A stretch of 30,488 bases of DNA from the IMG/VR virus record IMGVR_UViG_3300042368_001365, positions 1 through 30,488 of that record, one strand, 5' to 3'. The number at the start of each line of letters is the position of its first letter. Positions within the stretch are counted from its first letter, which is position 1. Positions 1-9,777 of the stretch are shown here, in pieces. Under the pieces are notes generated by a model. That model had not been told where the DNA came from and did not search any database. It saw only the letters and a list, made by a program, of their open reading frames with translations. The position numbers and the translations under genes were made by a program. This DNA is from a virus.

Positions 1-683
1 TTTTCAAGATAACCACCAGTGTCACCTGTTCCAGTTCTAAAAGTGAAATTTGAGTCAGCAAATTTACCACCATTTAGTCTTAATATAAATTGTTTGGGTA
101 TTTCAATTTCAATATCAGCTTCATCAATTACGAATAATGTAGTTAATAGCTTTCTAATACCATCTTCTGTTCCTTTTCGATGGTAAAAGTTTTTTCTTAT
201 TCCTATAAAGAATTTTTCTAATTCCGATCTTCCAACTGTTAATGAAGTAGAATTAAATATTCCAGTAAATGATTCTGCGTATACGGCATACAAATTTTGT
301 ATTAGATTTTCTTTTGTTTTTCTTACATCAATAAGATCTAAAATATTTTTAGAAAGCCCATATTGTCCACCAGATGAATTATCACAATATAGCCAATCAT
401 AATATTTTTGTAAAAAATCATAGATTGTTAAAACACTTTCTCCATTACCTTCACGTTCTGTTTTTTCTTTGATTACCCACAATGGAATAAATTTTGTAAT
501 ATCAAATAAAGTACCACAAGTTTCTGTATTATTTGTATTAAATCTAGGATCATTCTCAACAAGACGAGTTGCAGATGATGATTTATTTTGAGTTGATTCA
601 ATTTCTTGAATAACCAAATCAATCAATGCATTTACAGCATGATTATTATTTAATACTGCGTCTTGTATAAGATATGGTATCAT
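1..683 (-). CDS. Baseplate/tail structural protein, gp7-like (partial, C-terminus outside window)
   Basis: This reading frame starts at an ATG that overlaps the TGA of the gp6-like gene (ATGA) and stays open to the window edge, so only about the first 227 residues are seen. The visible part contains a YDFLQKYYDWLY segment and then a RKNFYHRKGTEDGIRKLL segment followed by IEIPKQFILRLNGG. As I recall, this 'YxxKGTExxxRxLL...PKxxILRxSxG' pattern occurs in large virion proteins encoded just after gp6 in marine T4-like phages, where gp7 (baseplate wedge) sits in T4. Position as last visible gene of the baseplate operon supports a wedge or fibre-attachment role. The exact equivalence to gp7 is an inference. 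Confidence 0.6.
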   Translation of the reverse strand, partial: MIPYLIQDAVLNNNHAVNALIDLVIQEIESTQNKSSSATRLVENDPRFNTNNTETCGTLFDITKFIPLWVIKEKTEREGNGESVLTIYDFLQKYYDWLYCDNSSGGQYGLSKNILDLIDVRKTKENLIQNLYAVYAESFTGIFNSTSLTVGRSELEKFFIGIRKNFYHRKGTEDGIRKLLTTLFVIDEADIEIEIPKQFILRLNGGKFADSNFTFRTGTGDTGGYLE

Positions 684-2416
684 GTACCAGCCTCTATTAC
701 CTTATTAGATAAAATTGTAAATTTAGTATTCTGAGAAGTTATAAATTTATCATTTACAAAATTTAAATCAACTTGAATGTTTCCAGATGCTATATTGTAT
801 ATTTCCAAAATACCCTTTTTAACATTAATTCTTCCATAATTTAATGATGAATTATAATTATATGAACCTGAAGAAGTTCTTACAAATGTTTTAAGTGGTA
901 CAAATGTATCTAATTCAGTAGTATTTGTAATTGTTGCTCTTAATTGTACGGTTCTACTATTCTTATCTAAGAAAGATTCTGTTACTGATTTAGTTGAGCC
1001 GACTAAAATATTAAATTCATTTTCTAAATTTATAGTTACACCATTTGTTGGTGCATCTGTAAATATCTTATTATAGTTCATGATAATATCAACAGATCGA
1101 ACATCTGAAAAATTATTTAAAATATTTGTTTTTATTTGGGCTATATCAAAAGTAATATTATATTTACTTATAATAGAATAATTTGAAATTAAATAATTTT
1201 TGATATTTGAAATTATTCTTTGTTTTGTAGATGATGATGTAATCTCTGGATTGAATTTCAATTGCACATCATAAGTAAGATTGTCCGATGTGGATTGAAC
1301 ATATTCAGGAAGAATAGTCACAGCACATTTTGTCTTAAGATATGATATAAGATCTAATACATCTGATGTCGGAATAGAATCAGTTGCAATAAAAACTCTT
1401 CCATATTTTGGTGGAAATAATTCATCGCCACCAAAAATTGAGAAGTTATCTTTAGATACATCAAAACCTTTATTTCTTAAATATACAGTAGATATTGCTA
1501 AAAAGTCATTTTTTGTAATTGCTCTATTTTGTGCAGCAAAAAACTTAGGACCAATAAATTTTAAATAATCTATATCTGGACCATTCAATCCACCAGATGA
1601 TGTTTGTATAAGTTCAATATTATTGCTTGTTTCTGCAACATATTCAAAATTAACTATATTATTTGCAGCAGTTCCATTAGATGTCAAATAACTAATTCTT
1701 GTATTATATGAATCTAAAACTTCATTTCCAAGTGAATTTTCTTTACCAAACTGTATCTCAAATCCTGTCTCAAATCTTTCAACGAAATAACTAGTTTGAC
1801 TTAAATTTTCGGTTGAATCTCCGATATTGTCTAATAAAGTCCACTGTCTCCAAACACCATCTCCTTCATCTATTTCAACAATTAATGTTGAAATATCAAC
1901 GGTGTTATCTGCAATAAAATATGTTTGATTTGTATAATCTATTAGATTCGTTATAATTTTATGTTTTACAAGTTGACGGCCTTCGACAATTAATATATTA
2001 TCGATGAAATCGTCAGCATTTACATCTGCCGCATAGTCTTGTAGAGTATAAAAATTGTATATGATTCCAGAATCATTTTTTCCTGAAAATTGAGCAAATT
2101 GAGGAATATTTGGTGATCCACCCATTTTTACTTTTGCTCTAGCAGATGTTCTTGTTGGAACTGTCACTCCTAATGGCTTTAAAAGAGAAATGATAGATTC
2201 TTCTCTTTGAGCTGAATCCAGAAACATTTCATTTGCCAACATATTGGAATAAAATGCGTAATACATTGTATTGTAACTAAGAAGACTTACAATAGATTGT
2301 AAAACAGATCCTTCAAAATTATAATCTTTAAGGGTGTCTTGGGTTTTTAAAAATTCAGTAAGACTATTTTTTATTTGTTCATAGCTAATAGAACCCAAAT
2401 TAATATTATTTGACAT
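680..2416 (-). CDS. 6: Baseplate wedge protein gp6 (baseplate J-like)
   Basis: 578 residues, close to T4 gp6 (about 660). The N-terminus carries the family signature: DYNFEGS at residues 31-37 and NEMFLDSA at 62-69, matching the 'DYNFEGSxLSxxxxLLxYNTxYxxFYxNMxxNEMFLDxA' region of gp6. In T4, gp6 forms the inner ring of the baseplate, joins neighbouring wedges and takes part in the sheath-contraction trigger. The start ATG overlaps the TAA of the gp25 gene upstream and the stop overlaps the next ATG, so these genes are translationally coupled in one late operon. Confidence 0.9.
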   Translation of the reverse strand: MSNNINLGSISYEQIKNSLTEFLKTQDTLKDYNFEGSVLQSIVSLLSYNTMYYAFYSNMLANEMFLDSAQREESIISLLKPLGVTVPTRTSARAKVKMGGSPNIPQFAQFSGKNDSGIIYNFYTLQDYAADVNADDFIDNILIVEGRQLVKHKIITNLIDYTNQTYFIADNTVDISTLIVEIDEGDGVWRQWTLLDNIGDSTENLSQTSYFVERFETGFEIQFGKENSLGNEVLDSYNTRISYLTSNGTAANNIVNFEYVAETSNNIELIQTSSGGLNGPDIDYLKFIGPKFFAAQNRAITKNDFLAISTVYLRNKGFDVSKDNFSIFGGDELFPPKYGRVFIATDSIPTSDVLDLISYLKTKCAVTILPEYVQSTSDNLTYDVQLKFNPEITSSSTKQRIISNIKNYLISNYSIISKYNITFDIAQIKTNILNNFSDVRSVDIIMNYNKIFTDAPTNGVTINLENEFNILVGSTKSVTESFLDKNSRTVQLRATITNTTELDTFVPLKTFVRTSSGSYNYNSSLNYGRINVKKGILEIYNIASGNIQVDLNFVNDKFITSQNTKFTILSNKVIEAGT

Positions 2417-2799
2417 TATCTTGTTCTCGCTATTTCTATTTTAAATGTATCTATTGTATTTAATGATGTTATTGAATAAGATATCTCTACATCTACATTT
2501 TGATCAGAGGTTGTATATACAATATCAATCAATTTTATTCTAGGTTCATATTTATTAATTGCTATGCGCAAATTTTGATCAACATAAAATTCTACTAGCT
2601 CTGGATGTTCAAAAATAGAATTGTAGATATCAGTACCAAAATTTCTTAAAAATGGTCTTTCTCCAAAATTTGTTAAAACAATATTTTTTATTGATTGTTT
2701 AATAGCATTATTATCTTTTCGTATGGCAAAATCACTAGTAAATGGATTTTTACTAATGAAAAAATTTAAATCGGAATATAGATTTTTTTGTAATACCAT
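2416..2799 (-). CDS. 25: Baseplate wedge protein gp25 (sheath initiator)
   Basis: 127 residues, the normal size for the gp25/lysozyme-like baseplate family (T4 gp25 is 132). Diagnostic features are NFGERPFLRNFGTDI at 44-58 and the conserved EPR triplet at 85-87, followed by a short beta-rich C-terminus. gp25 sits at the baseplate core and its handshake domain seeds sheath polymerisation. The stop is fused with the start of gp6 (TAATG), and the preceding hub gene ends only 12 bp downstream on the map. The function follows from family knowledge; the family call rests on the motif and gene order. Confidence 0.9.
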   Translation of the reverse strand: MVLQKNLYSDLNFFISKNPFTSDFAIRKDNNAIKQSIKNIVLTNFGERPFLRNFGTDIYNSIFEHPELVEFYVDQNLRIAINKYEPRIKLIDIVYTTSDQNVDVEISYSITSLNTIDTFKIEIARTR

Positions 2800-2811
2800 A
2801 TATTTTATTTA

Positions 2812-5800
2812 TTATTGAATTACGATTGGTTCAGACCCTTCATTTGGATTTAAGAAAGAACTATCTCTATTTAATGTCAATTCATAATAATCTACAGCAT
2901 TTCCATTAAAGATGTAGTTTATAGAAGTAACCAGATATTTTCCAGTGAATCTCTTATATGGATTTTCTCCATTTGGAACAGTATTTGGCTGTAAGATATA
3001 GATTATATCACCAATCTTAAGTGATGGATTTGCCTGTACTTTTATAGAAAGTTTGGTACTAAATAATAAATTGATTTGAGCATTTCTAAGCAATGGAGTT
3101 TTAGCTGGTGTATTCCAGAATGTAGCATATGTGCGATTATATTCTAGATAATCCATAAATTTATCACCAATTTCTGGACAATTACAGCTAAACGTACTGT
3201 CTGGATTTGACCAAACACAACCTAACCAATCCTTGCCAAGATGTTCTGAAATTAAAGAACATTCTTTTATTTCTTGTTCTAATTTATAGATTTCAAGATA
3301 GGATGGCTCTGCTTCGGTTGGTTTTCTATTTTGTGCTGGACAATTGCAATACGGATTACCAGCCGTACAACCACTCGTAGTAACAAAGCCATTAGGATTA
3401 ATACATTTTAAATTAGATTTTGTACAAATATCTGTTGTCTTAGCAAAAACAACAAATTGAGCAGCAAAATTATTATCAAAAATATCACAATGATTTTGTC
3501 TTACAGGAGGAAATACCATTCCATAATCTGTATTTCCAGATAAATCATATTTCCATACATCCTCAGTAACCAATCCAGGTCTGTAAATGACATGATCGCC
3601 AGATAACCACCAATTTGTCATTTCTTTGAAGTAAGTTTTTATGTCAGGATGTATTTCTGAAAATGTATCATTGTCTTTAAAAACTGTTATATAGTTATAA
3701 TCATTATATTTATAATGATAAAAATCAATATCAGCTGTATTATATGCATCTAAAATTTCATTAAAATCTTTAGTCTTATCCAATCTCAAAATGTCATATT
3801 CATTACTAGCTAAAGGAATTTCTACGGAGAAATTATAGACAAAATTTCGATAACGAAATTGTTCACTGTATGACCTGGAATCAAAGAAAATATTTTCATA
3901 TGTTCGATATGGATCACCGAACATTTCACTTAGTCCAGGAAAAATTATAATTGATTCTGGGATATGGAAAGACCACCAATTTCTACAAGCTTTCAAAACT
4001 TTATGTGAATTAATTAAAAAATTAGATGCAAAATTTAAATTTGATAAATTTTTTGTATAATATGAATTTTTATTATCATTATAACTGTTTAAAACTCTAG
4101 TATTTGTATTGAATGCAACATTTCCATTCTGTCTGTCGTATTCATTTTCATAAAGATTAGCTATTTGTTGGAAATAATCACCATATAACCAGAAGCTATA
4201 ATAATCATTATCAGTATTTTCAGATAAAATATAACTGTCATTACATGTCACATAATAAGGATATTTTGTTTCAAAAGCAATTTCTGGCCATAAATCCATC
4301 TGTGAAGATTGAATACCAGAAGACCACCAATAATATTCACCATTATATTGTGGATCTGGTATTTTTTTCATTGCAACATCAAATCCATATGGATCCATGC
4401 CAATAACAACAACATTTTGATTAATTGTTTGTCTACCATTTGGTCCAGCTGTTAAAGATACAATATATGGTAAAAAATATTCATAACCAGCATTTCTCAC
4501 AAAACCGTTGGGAAAATCACTCAATGATTCAACTCCAATTGGTTGTTTAAATTCAATTCTAATATATGAAGATATTTCTTCTCTTTTTAAATTTGGTGGC
4601 TTTTTGTCAATTATATCAGATTTAAAAATATTAAATTTATTTTCATAATTTGATAAATCTGCCGAATATAATGTACTTATAGATTCTAACATTCTATTTC
4701 CATAACCTAAATCGGTTGTATTTTGATTATTTACAATATTAGAATTTCTAGCTTCAAAATATCCTCCTAATTTTGGTAATGAATCTGGAGAATATTGACC
4801 AAGAGGGGGATCATTTGATTTAAATATTTCATCTTTAAATTTCAATCTAGTTGGAATATCTGATCCTAAAAAAGTATTTTCTTGTTTATATTTTTGATCA
4901 TAGTATGGGTGATTACCATCCTCAGATATATCCACTTCTTCATCATCAAAAAATATTTTATATAGATATTCTCCAGTTTGATTACCAGTTATTCCATTAG
5001 TTCTAGCTAATATTTCATAGCGAGATCCCCTTACTGGTTTTCTTTTAATTGATTTAATATTAAATAAAGAAAGATTTGATGCGACTATTTCATTATCAGC
5101 ATTTTTAATTTTTCTTTCTTCTTTTGATATAAAAAATGCTTTTCTATTTAAATATTCTTCTTTAGAGGTTTTCCATTTTTCATACAACTTTTCAGAAATA
5201 GTATTTTTAAAGAATGTTATTAACTTTATTTGCTGTTCAAGAAATACTTTCCTTTTTTGTGAAGTTCTTTTTAATATTTCCAAACCAAGATTATTTAAAC
5301 ATGAAAAACAAAATGCTTTTTTGTTATTTACAAGAGATAAAAAATTATTATATGAATTTTCTCTGAAAGAATCTTTGAAATTAAATTCATTGTCTGTATA
5401 TTCCATTAAATAATCATATGTTCGAAAAAAATCTAAAATAGCTGCACTATATCCAAATACGGGTTCTCCATTTTCATCATAATCTCTAATATATTCTTCT
5501 ACACCAACAATACCAGTATCAAATATTTTTTGTTTAGAGCAGTCAAATATAACTTCTGATAATTTAAATCTGCCAAGTTCATCAATTAATGCTGATCCAG
5601 CATAAAGATAACGTTGATATTTTCCTTCTGGTGGTTTTAATAAAATATTAAGAAAAGATTTTGCTCCATTACTATATAATTTGATATCATTAAAATCATA
5701 ATCTAAAAAATTTTCAGTTTGAAATTCAGCGGCAGCTGAAATATACTCATCTGCTTTTTCTAAAAATTCATTTACAATAATTAATTGTTTATTATATTTT

Positions 5801-7467
5801 CCAATAAGATCATCATATTCTTTAAATCCATTTGTAAAAATATGTTTTTCATAATTTGAAAAATCAGAATTTAAATGATAAAAATCAGCAATTGTTTCAT
5901 TAAATGGTGCAGAATTTAAATCATAAGATAAACTCAATCCTTTATTATTAGTTGTATCAGAATCATAGTTATAAACATCACTAAATGATCCAGCTGCTGC
6001 AACTTTATAATTTACACCAAGATCACCAAATATACCAGTTGGACCAAATAGTAATTTAAATTCTGTATTTTCTTGAGGATTTGTAACACCGCGTATTCTT
6101 GCAATATCTAATTCATCCTGTATACCACCAAGACGATCTGATAAACAGCATATAGAGCATCTATATACTTCCCATTTCCTTTTTAAATTTTTGAGATATG
6201 AATACTTAGCTCTTTTTGCTTTTAATGGTTCACGTATTTTCTTGTGAATTGTATAAAATGTTTGTATATCCAATTCAGTCATATCATACTGAGGAATAAA
6301 AACAATATCATTCCATCTTGAATCACCTGTTTTACCTATATGATCCCACTTTTGTGGAAATGGTGTATTTAATTTTGAATCACTATAATAGCCATAAACA
6401 GTATCATCTGTTCTTAGGCTTTGGAGTATATTCTTTCCATTCGAAGAATAAACTGAAGTGGTTGTAGAATCTGGTAAAATCTTATTGGTTTCTATTGGTG
6501 TCCATGTCTCAAAATCTCTATGATAATTGAAGTCTATAGTCTCTCGTTTAAATGATAAATTATTATCGACAAAATCAAGATAATATTCATCATAATTAGG
6601 AGTAATTTTTTCGTAAAAACTTTGAAAGACATTATTATCTGAAAGTTCTAATATATTTGCTTCAGACATTTCATATACAGTTTTTATAGCAAATGGATAT
6701 GTTGTTTCATTTGTGAAAACATAAAAATTTTTAATTTCAGCAGAATCCGCTATCATTTTTTCAACTGATTTAAAATGATAACCATCTATATCTCTCCATA
6801 AGAAATAATTTATTGCATTTTTATTATCTTTGGATACAGTATAGGAAGTAACATATTTTAATAATCGTTCTAAACTTGTTTGACCTTTACTTTTTGCCCA
6901 TGGATATGTTAGTTCATTTGATCGAATCCACACACCATTATATGATGGTTCGATTTCATACTCCTCAAAGCCAAATTTATTAAAAATTTCATTAATCAAA
7001 CCAGGAATATTTCCAGACCCATCAGTTGCAATATAACCAACAAAATCATCACCTAGATTAAATAAATCATATTCAGAATTTTCTGATAAGATATTATCTG
7101 TTGAAAAATCAATTTTAATTGCATTAAAATATTCAAACTGATTCATACTGACATTTGTGCCAGTATTTGTTATCTGTTGAATAGAAAAGATTTTAAATTC
7201 AATTGTTTTAGTTGTTGAATATGATATATCTGAAAAAAGTTCTACAATAAGTTTTTCAGTTCCAGTAATACTTAAATCCCCTGACCAATTGAATGCATCT
7301 TTTATAATTAAATGACCACCAATTGTAGTTGAATTTATATCTTGAATAATTTTTAATTCTTCCAGTGGATTTGCTACAAAACCTTGCCATGGATGAACAT
7401 CAAATGTGATATCATTTTTTACTATTTGAATTTTTCGTACTATAGATGCTAAATTAGTTAGAGCCAT
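2812..7467 (-). CDS. Giant baseplate hub protein, gp27-like with very large insertion
   Basis: 1,551 residues, about four times T4 gp27 (391). The first ~250 residues (FDVHPWQGF, then GHLIIKDAFNWSG and FKIFSIQQI) and the last ~80 residues (LSIKVQANPSLKIGDIIY, then TGKYLVTSINYIF and YELTLNRD) read as the two halves of a gp27-type tube-like hub domain. Between them lie roughly 1,100 residues I cannot assign, rich in Tyr, Asn and Asp, with a Lys-rich helical stretch near residues 770-830 and a cysteine-rich section near 1,385-1,460 (CxxxxxCxC patterns). The gene lies between gp53 and gp25 and overlaps gp53 by one base. The hub assignment is moderately firm; the role of the insertion is unknown. 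Confidence 0.72.
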   Translation of the reverse strand: MALTNLASIVRKIQIVKNDITFDVHPWQGFVANPLEELKIIQDINSTTIGGHLIIKDAFNWSGDLSITGTEKLIVELFSDISYSTTKTIEFKIFSIQQITNTGTNVSMNQFEYFNAIKIDFSTDNILSENSEYDLFNLGDDFVGYIATDGSGNIPGLINEIFNKFGFEEYEIEPSYNGVWIRSNELTYPWAKSKGQTSLERLLKYVTSYTVSKDNKNAINYFLWRDIDGYHFKSVEKMIADSAEIKNFYVFTNETTYPFAIKTVYEMSEANILELSDNNVFQSFYEKITPNYDEYYLDFVDNNLSFKRETIDFNYHRDFETWTPIETNKILPDSTTTSVYSSNGKNILQSLRTDDTVYGYYSDSKLNTPFPQKWDHIGKTGDSRWNDIVFIPQYDMTELDIQTFYTIHKKIREPLKAKRAKYSYLKNLKRKWEVYRCSICCLSDRLGGIQDELDIARIRGVTNPQENTEFKLLFGPTGIFGDLGVNYKVAAAGSFSDVYNYDSDTTNNKGLSLSYDLNSAPFNETIADFYHLNSDFSNYEKHIFTNGFKEYDDLIGKYNKQLIIVNEFLEKADEYISAAAEFQTENFLDYDFNDIKLYSNGAKSFLNILLKPPEGKYQRYLYAGSALIDELGRFKLSEVIFDCSKQKIFDTGIVGVEEYIRDYDENGEPVFGYSAAILDFFRTYDYLMEYTDNEFNFKDSFRENSYNNFLSLVNNKKAFCFSCLNNLGLEILKRTSQKRKVFLEQQIKLITFFKNTISEKLYEKWKTSKEEYLNRKAFFISKEERKIKNADNEIVASNLSLFNIKSIKRKPVRGSRYEILARTNGITGNQTGEYLYKIFFDDEEVDISEDGNHPYYDQKYKQENTFLGSDIPTRLKFKDEIFKSNDPPLGQYSPDSLPKLGGYFEARNSNIVNNQNTTDLGYGNRMLESISTLYSADLSNYENKFNIFKSDIIDKKPPNLKREEISSYIRIEFKQPIGVESLSDFPNGFVRNAGYEYFLPYIVSLTAGPNGRQTINQNVVVIGMDPYGFDVAMKKIPDPQYNGEYYWWSSGIQSSQMDLWPEIAFETKYPYYVTCNDSYILSENTDNDYYSFWLYGDYFQQIANLYENEYDRQNGNVAFNTNTRVLNSYNDNKNSYYTKNLSNLNFASNFLINSHKVLKACRNWWSFHIPESIIIFPGLSEMFGDPYRTYENIFFDSRSYSEQFRYRNFVYNFSVEIPLASNEYDILRLDKTKDFNEILDAYNTADIDFYHYKYNDYNYITVFKDNDTFSEIHPDIKTYFKEMTNWWLSGDHVIYRPGLVTEDVWKYDLSGNTDYGMVFPPVRQNHCDIFDNNFAAQFVVFAKTTDICTKSNLKCINPNGFVTTSGCTAGNPYCNCPAQNRKPTEAEPSYLEIYKLEQEIKECSLISEHLGKDWLGCVWSNPDSTFSCNCPEIGDKFMDYLEYNRTYATFWNTPAKTPLLRNAQINLLFSTKLSIKVQANPSLKIGDIIYILQPNTVPNGENPYKRFTGKYLVTSINYIFNGNAVDYYELTLNRDSSFLNPNEGSEPIVIQ

Positions 7468-8408
7468 TATACACTTACCGTTATTGATATAGATTTATTA
7501 TTTGAATTAATAAGTGAAATTATTTCATTTATTACAGTTGGAGCATATTTTGGATTTAGCAATTTTATTGATCTAAATTTTTCATTATCCAAAATAGCCT
7601 TTGATTGAATTGTTCTTATCGTAGAAATATTATTGTCAGAAACAGATGTCATATACTTGAATAATGAAGTATTCGTTATTGTATTTGTATCTGTCAAATC
7701 ATTTGTCGTATATGTTCCTAATGCTGTTGATTTTGAATCATTTGTATTGTTTATGATATATGGAGACACAAAATTAGAATTTAAATCTAAGAATTCAACT
7801 GGTGCATCTTTTTGATCTTTTATAGATTTTATTGTTGCCCATGTTTTTGTTTTAATTGCTTCATCTTCTGATGCAATATAAGAATGTGGTAATTCATTTG
7901 AATTCGAATCATAAAATCCAACTATATTGTTAGATTGTAGATTTCCATATATTTCATTTACAACTGCATATCTGAATGTTTTGTTGTATTCATTTATAAC
8001 TGCATAATTTACATTACTAGTATTTTGTATAGCAGTCTGAGTACCATTTAATGTGACTCCAGCTATTATATTTCCTGATTTTAAATCTGGCATATATTCA
8101 CTAAAGAAAAAAACTTTTCCTGGATATTTTGTTTCAATAAATGATGTTAAATAATTTTCAGATATTGGAAACTCTAAATTACTTACAATATTATTTGGTA
8201 ATAAAACTAACCACCATAATGTAGAATCTTTATAAAAATTTCTTGCTATATTTTCAGGTGTATCATCATCTTGCACATAATATGTGAAAAATGCTGATGT
8301 ATTTTCCAGAGTGCTTTGTTTGAAGCTTACTCTTCTAAAAATATCAACAAGAGAATATTCTGTATTATTAAATGTATATGTTAATAATGGAAATTTTTCT
8401 AGGTACAT
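7467..8408 (-). CDS. 53: Baseplate wedge protein gp53 (LysM-like N-terminus)
   Basis: 313 residues. Residues 41-72 read FTYYVQDDDTPENIARNFYKD followed by WWLVLLPNN, the gp53 signature of a LysM-like motif (V-Q-D-x-D-T-P-E-x-I-A) followed by an aromatic 'yWillLlN' helix. T4 gp53 (about 196 residues) clamps wedges together in the baseplate; this protein carries a longer beta-rich C-terminal part. It lies directly after gp48 with a one-base overlap and before the hub gene. Family call from motif; the function of the C-terminal extension is unknown. Confidence 0.85.
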   Translation of the reverse strand: MYLEKFPLLTYTFNNTEYSLVDIFRRVSFKQSTLENTSAFFTYYVQDDDTPENIARNFYKDSTLWWLVLLPNNIVSNLEFPISENYLTSFIETKYPGKVFFFSEYMPDLKSGNIIAGVTLNGTQTAIQNTSNVNYAVINEYNKTFRYAVVNEIYGNLQSNNIVGFYDSNSNELPHSYIASEDEAIKTKTWATIKSIKDQKDAPVEFLDLNSNFVSPYIINNTNDSKSTALGTYTTNDLTDTNTITNTSLFKYMTSVSDNNISTIRTIQSKAILDNEKFRSIKLLNPKYAPTVINEIISLINSNNKSISITVSV

Positions 8409-9331
8409 TAGACTGAGTTCTTAGAAATTATTGTAATGCCATCTTCAAGACGATAAACTGGATCTACTTCTGTAAATGATAATGAAAAGCTAGTTAATAA
8501 TGGTTTTGGCATATTTCCGCTATCTTCTATTGAATATGGACTTCCTCCAGCAGCTGTATTTATACTTACAGATTTTAAAACACATAGCTGTATTTGACCA
8601 AGCCAAGATGGATCTATCTTACCAGTTAATCCCATACCAACACCAAATCTCCATAATGGTGGAGAATAACCTTTATCAATTTTGATTAAACTTCCAACTG
8701 CTCCTACAGCAGCACCAATAACAATACCAACTGGACCAGCTACAGCTCCAATCGCTGCACCACCACCAGCAGAAGCAGAAACAGAACCAGTAGATTCTGC
8801 TGAAGATACTTTGAGTGTAGGTAGTGCTAGAGCATGAAAGGTATTAGCGATAAGTGCTACTTCTCTTGCTTCTTCTGTAGTTGTCGCTAAAAGTGTAAAA
8901 CTTAAATTAAATGATCGTTTTTCTGCATTTGAAAAAAGAGTTTGTGTATTATCAATATCTCTTCTACCCTCTGTTTGAGTGGCAACTGCCTTTTTTATAC
9001 CAAGTCCTTCAGTTATTAATTCAAGAGCACCTACACCAAATGATTTAAGTGATGTAACAGTTGTTGTGTCGTCTGTGTATTTTATATTCGTTGAACTTAC
9101 TAATTGTTTTGGTACTGGAACGAATATAGTAGCTATTTTTTCATCCATACCAGAATATACATCATTAGGGTTTATTAAACCATAACCACTAGAAGTAACA
9201 GTATCTAGCCAACGTCTACAACAAAGCTTGAGAAACATAGTTTTATTTCTCTGCTCTTCGTTAGAATTCACCAACCTACTGGTAGGATAAATCATTGCTG
9301 AACTAAATTTTAATGGATCTGATGTTGCCAT
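8408..9331 (-). CDS. 48: Baseplate tail-tube cap protein gp48-like
   Basis: 307 residues, first gene of the minus-strand baseplate operon. It has an N-terminal region with FVPVPKQL, a beta-rich core (KRSFNLSFTLLATTTEEAREV), a Gly/Ala-rich hydrophobic stretch around residues 182-220 (repeated AAIGAVAG-type motifs) and a C-terminal LTSFSLSFTEVDPVYR strand motif typical of tube-like proteins. In T4, gp48 caps the hub and, with gp54, starts tube polymerisation. Its gene lies divergently next to gp4 and just before gp53, and a separate gp54-like gene is present at 9777, which is why I prefer gp48. The Gly/Ala segment could be membrane-interacting. Assignment is moderately certain. Confidence 0.7.
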   Translation of the reverse strand: MATSDPLKFSSAMIYPTSRLVNSNEEQRNKTMFLKLCCRRWLDTVTSSGYGLINPNDVYSGMDEKIATIFVPVPKQLVSSTNIKYTDDTTTVTSLKSFGVGALELITEGLGIKKAVATQTEGRRDIDNTQTLFSNAEKRSFNLSFTLLATTTEEAREVALIANTFHALALPTLKVSSAESTGSVSASAGGGAAIGAVAGPVGIVIGAAVGAVGSLIKIDKGYSPPLWRFGVGMGLTGKIDPSWLGQIQLCVLKSVSINTAAGGSPYSIEDSGNMPKPLLTSFSLSFTEVDPVYRLEDGITIISKNSV

Positions 9332-9339
9332 ACTAAATA
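9332..9339 (+). promoter_or_regulatory. Late promoter-like element ACTAAATA before gp4
   Basis: ACTAAATA lies 6 bp before the gp4 ATG, the same geometry as the TATAAATA elements elsewhere in the window. It differs from the T4 late consensus TATAAATA at the first two bases. There is no Shine-Dalgarno sequence between it and the ATG. The opposite strand of this short divergent gap must also serve the baseplate operon. Confidence 0.4.
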
Positions 9340-9345
9340 TATATT

Positions 9346-9777
9346 ATGGCATACAGAACTAAATATTTACCCAAAAATAAAAACAAATACAAAGGAAATC
9401 ACGAAAATATAACGTGTCGTTCTTTGTGGGAAAGAAAGTTTTGTAAATATCTTGATGAAAATAAAAATATCATTGGATGGGCTTCTGAACCATTAAAAAT
9501 ACCATATTTATCACCAGTAGATAACCAAGTTCACTTCTATATACCAGATTTTTTAGTAGAGAAGCAGAATGCAGATGGTTCTATAGACACTCTAATGATT
9601 GAAATCAAACCTGAAAAACAAACAAAAATTCCAGAAAAGGGTAAAAAATCTAAAAAAACCATGATTACTGAAACCATGACATATGCCATAAATGTAGAAA
9701 AATGGAAGTCTGCTGATAAGTTTTGTAGAGATCATGGAATAAAGTTTAAAATTTTAACAGAAAAGGATTTATTCTAA
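9346..9777 (+). CDS. 4: Head completion protein gp4 (TnsA-like nuclease fold)
   Basis: 143 residues, the size of T4 gp4 (about 150). The sequence shows CRSLWERKFCKYLDEN near 24-39, W45-A-S-E-P, IPYLSP, then FYIPDFL (D68) and LMIEIKPEKQ (E86-x-K88). This is the E...D...ExK layout of TnsA-type endonucleases and of gp4. In T4, gp4 is needed to finish the head after packaging, probably by trimming DNA before the neck attaches. The gene starts a plus-strand late operon; its TAA shares a base with the next ATG (TAATG). Confidence 0.88.
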   Translation: MAYRTKYLPKNKNKYKGNHENITCRSLWERKFCKYLDENKNIIGWASEPLKIPYLSPVDNQVHFYIPDFLVEKQNADGSIDTLMIEIKPEKQTKIPEKGKKSKKTMITETMTYAINVEKWKSADKFCRDHGIKFKILTEKDLF

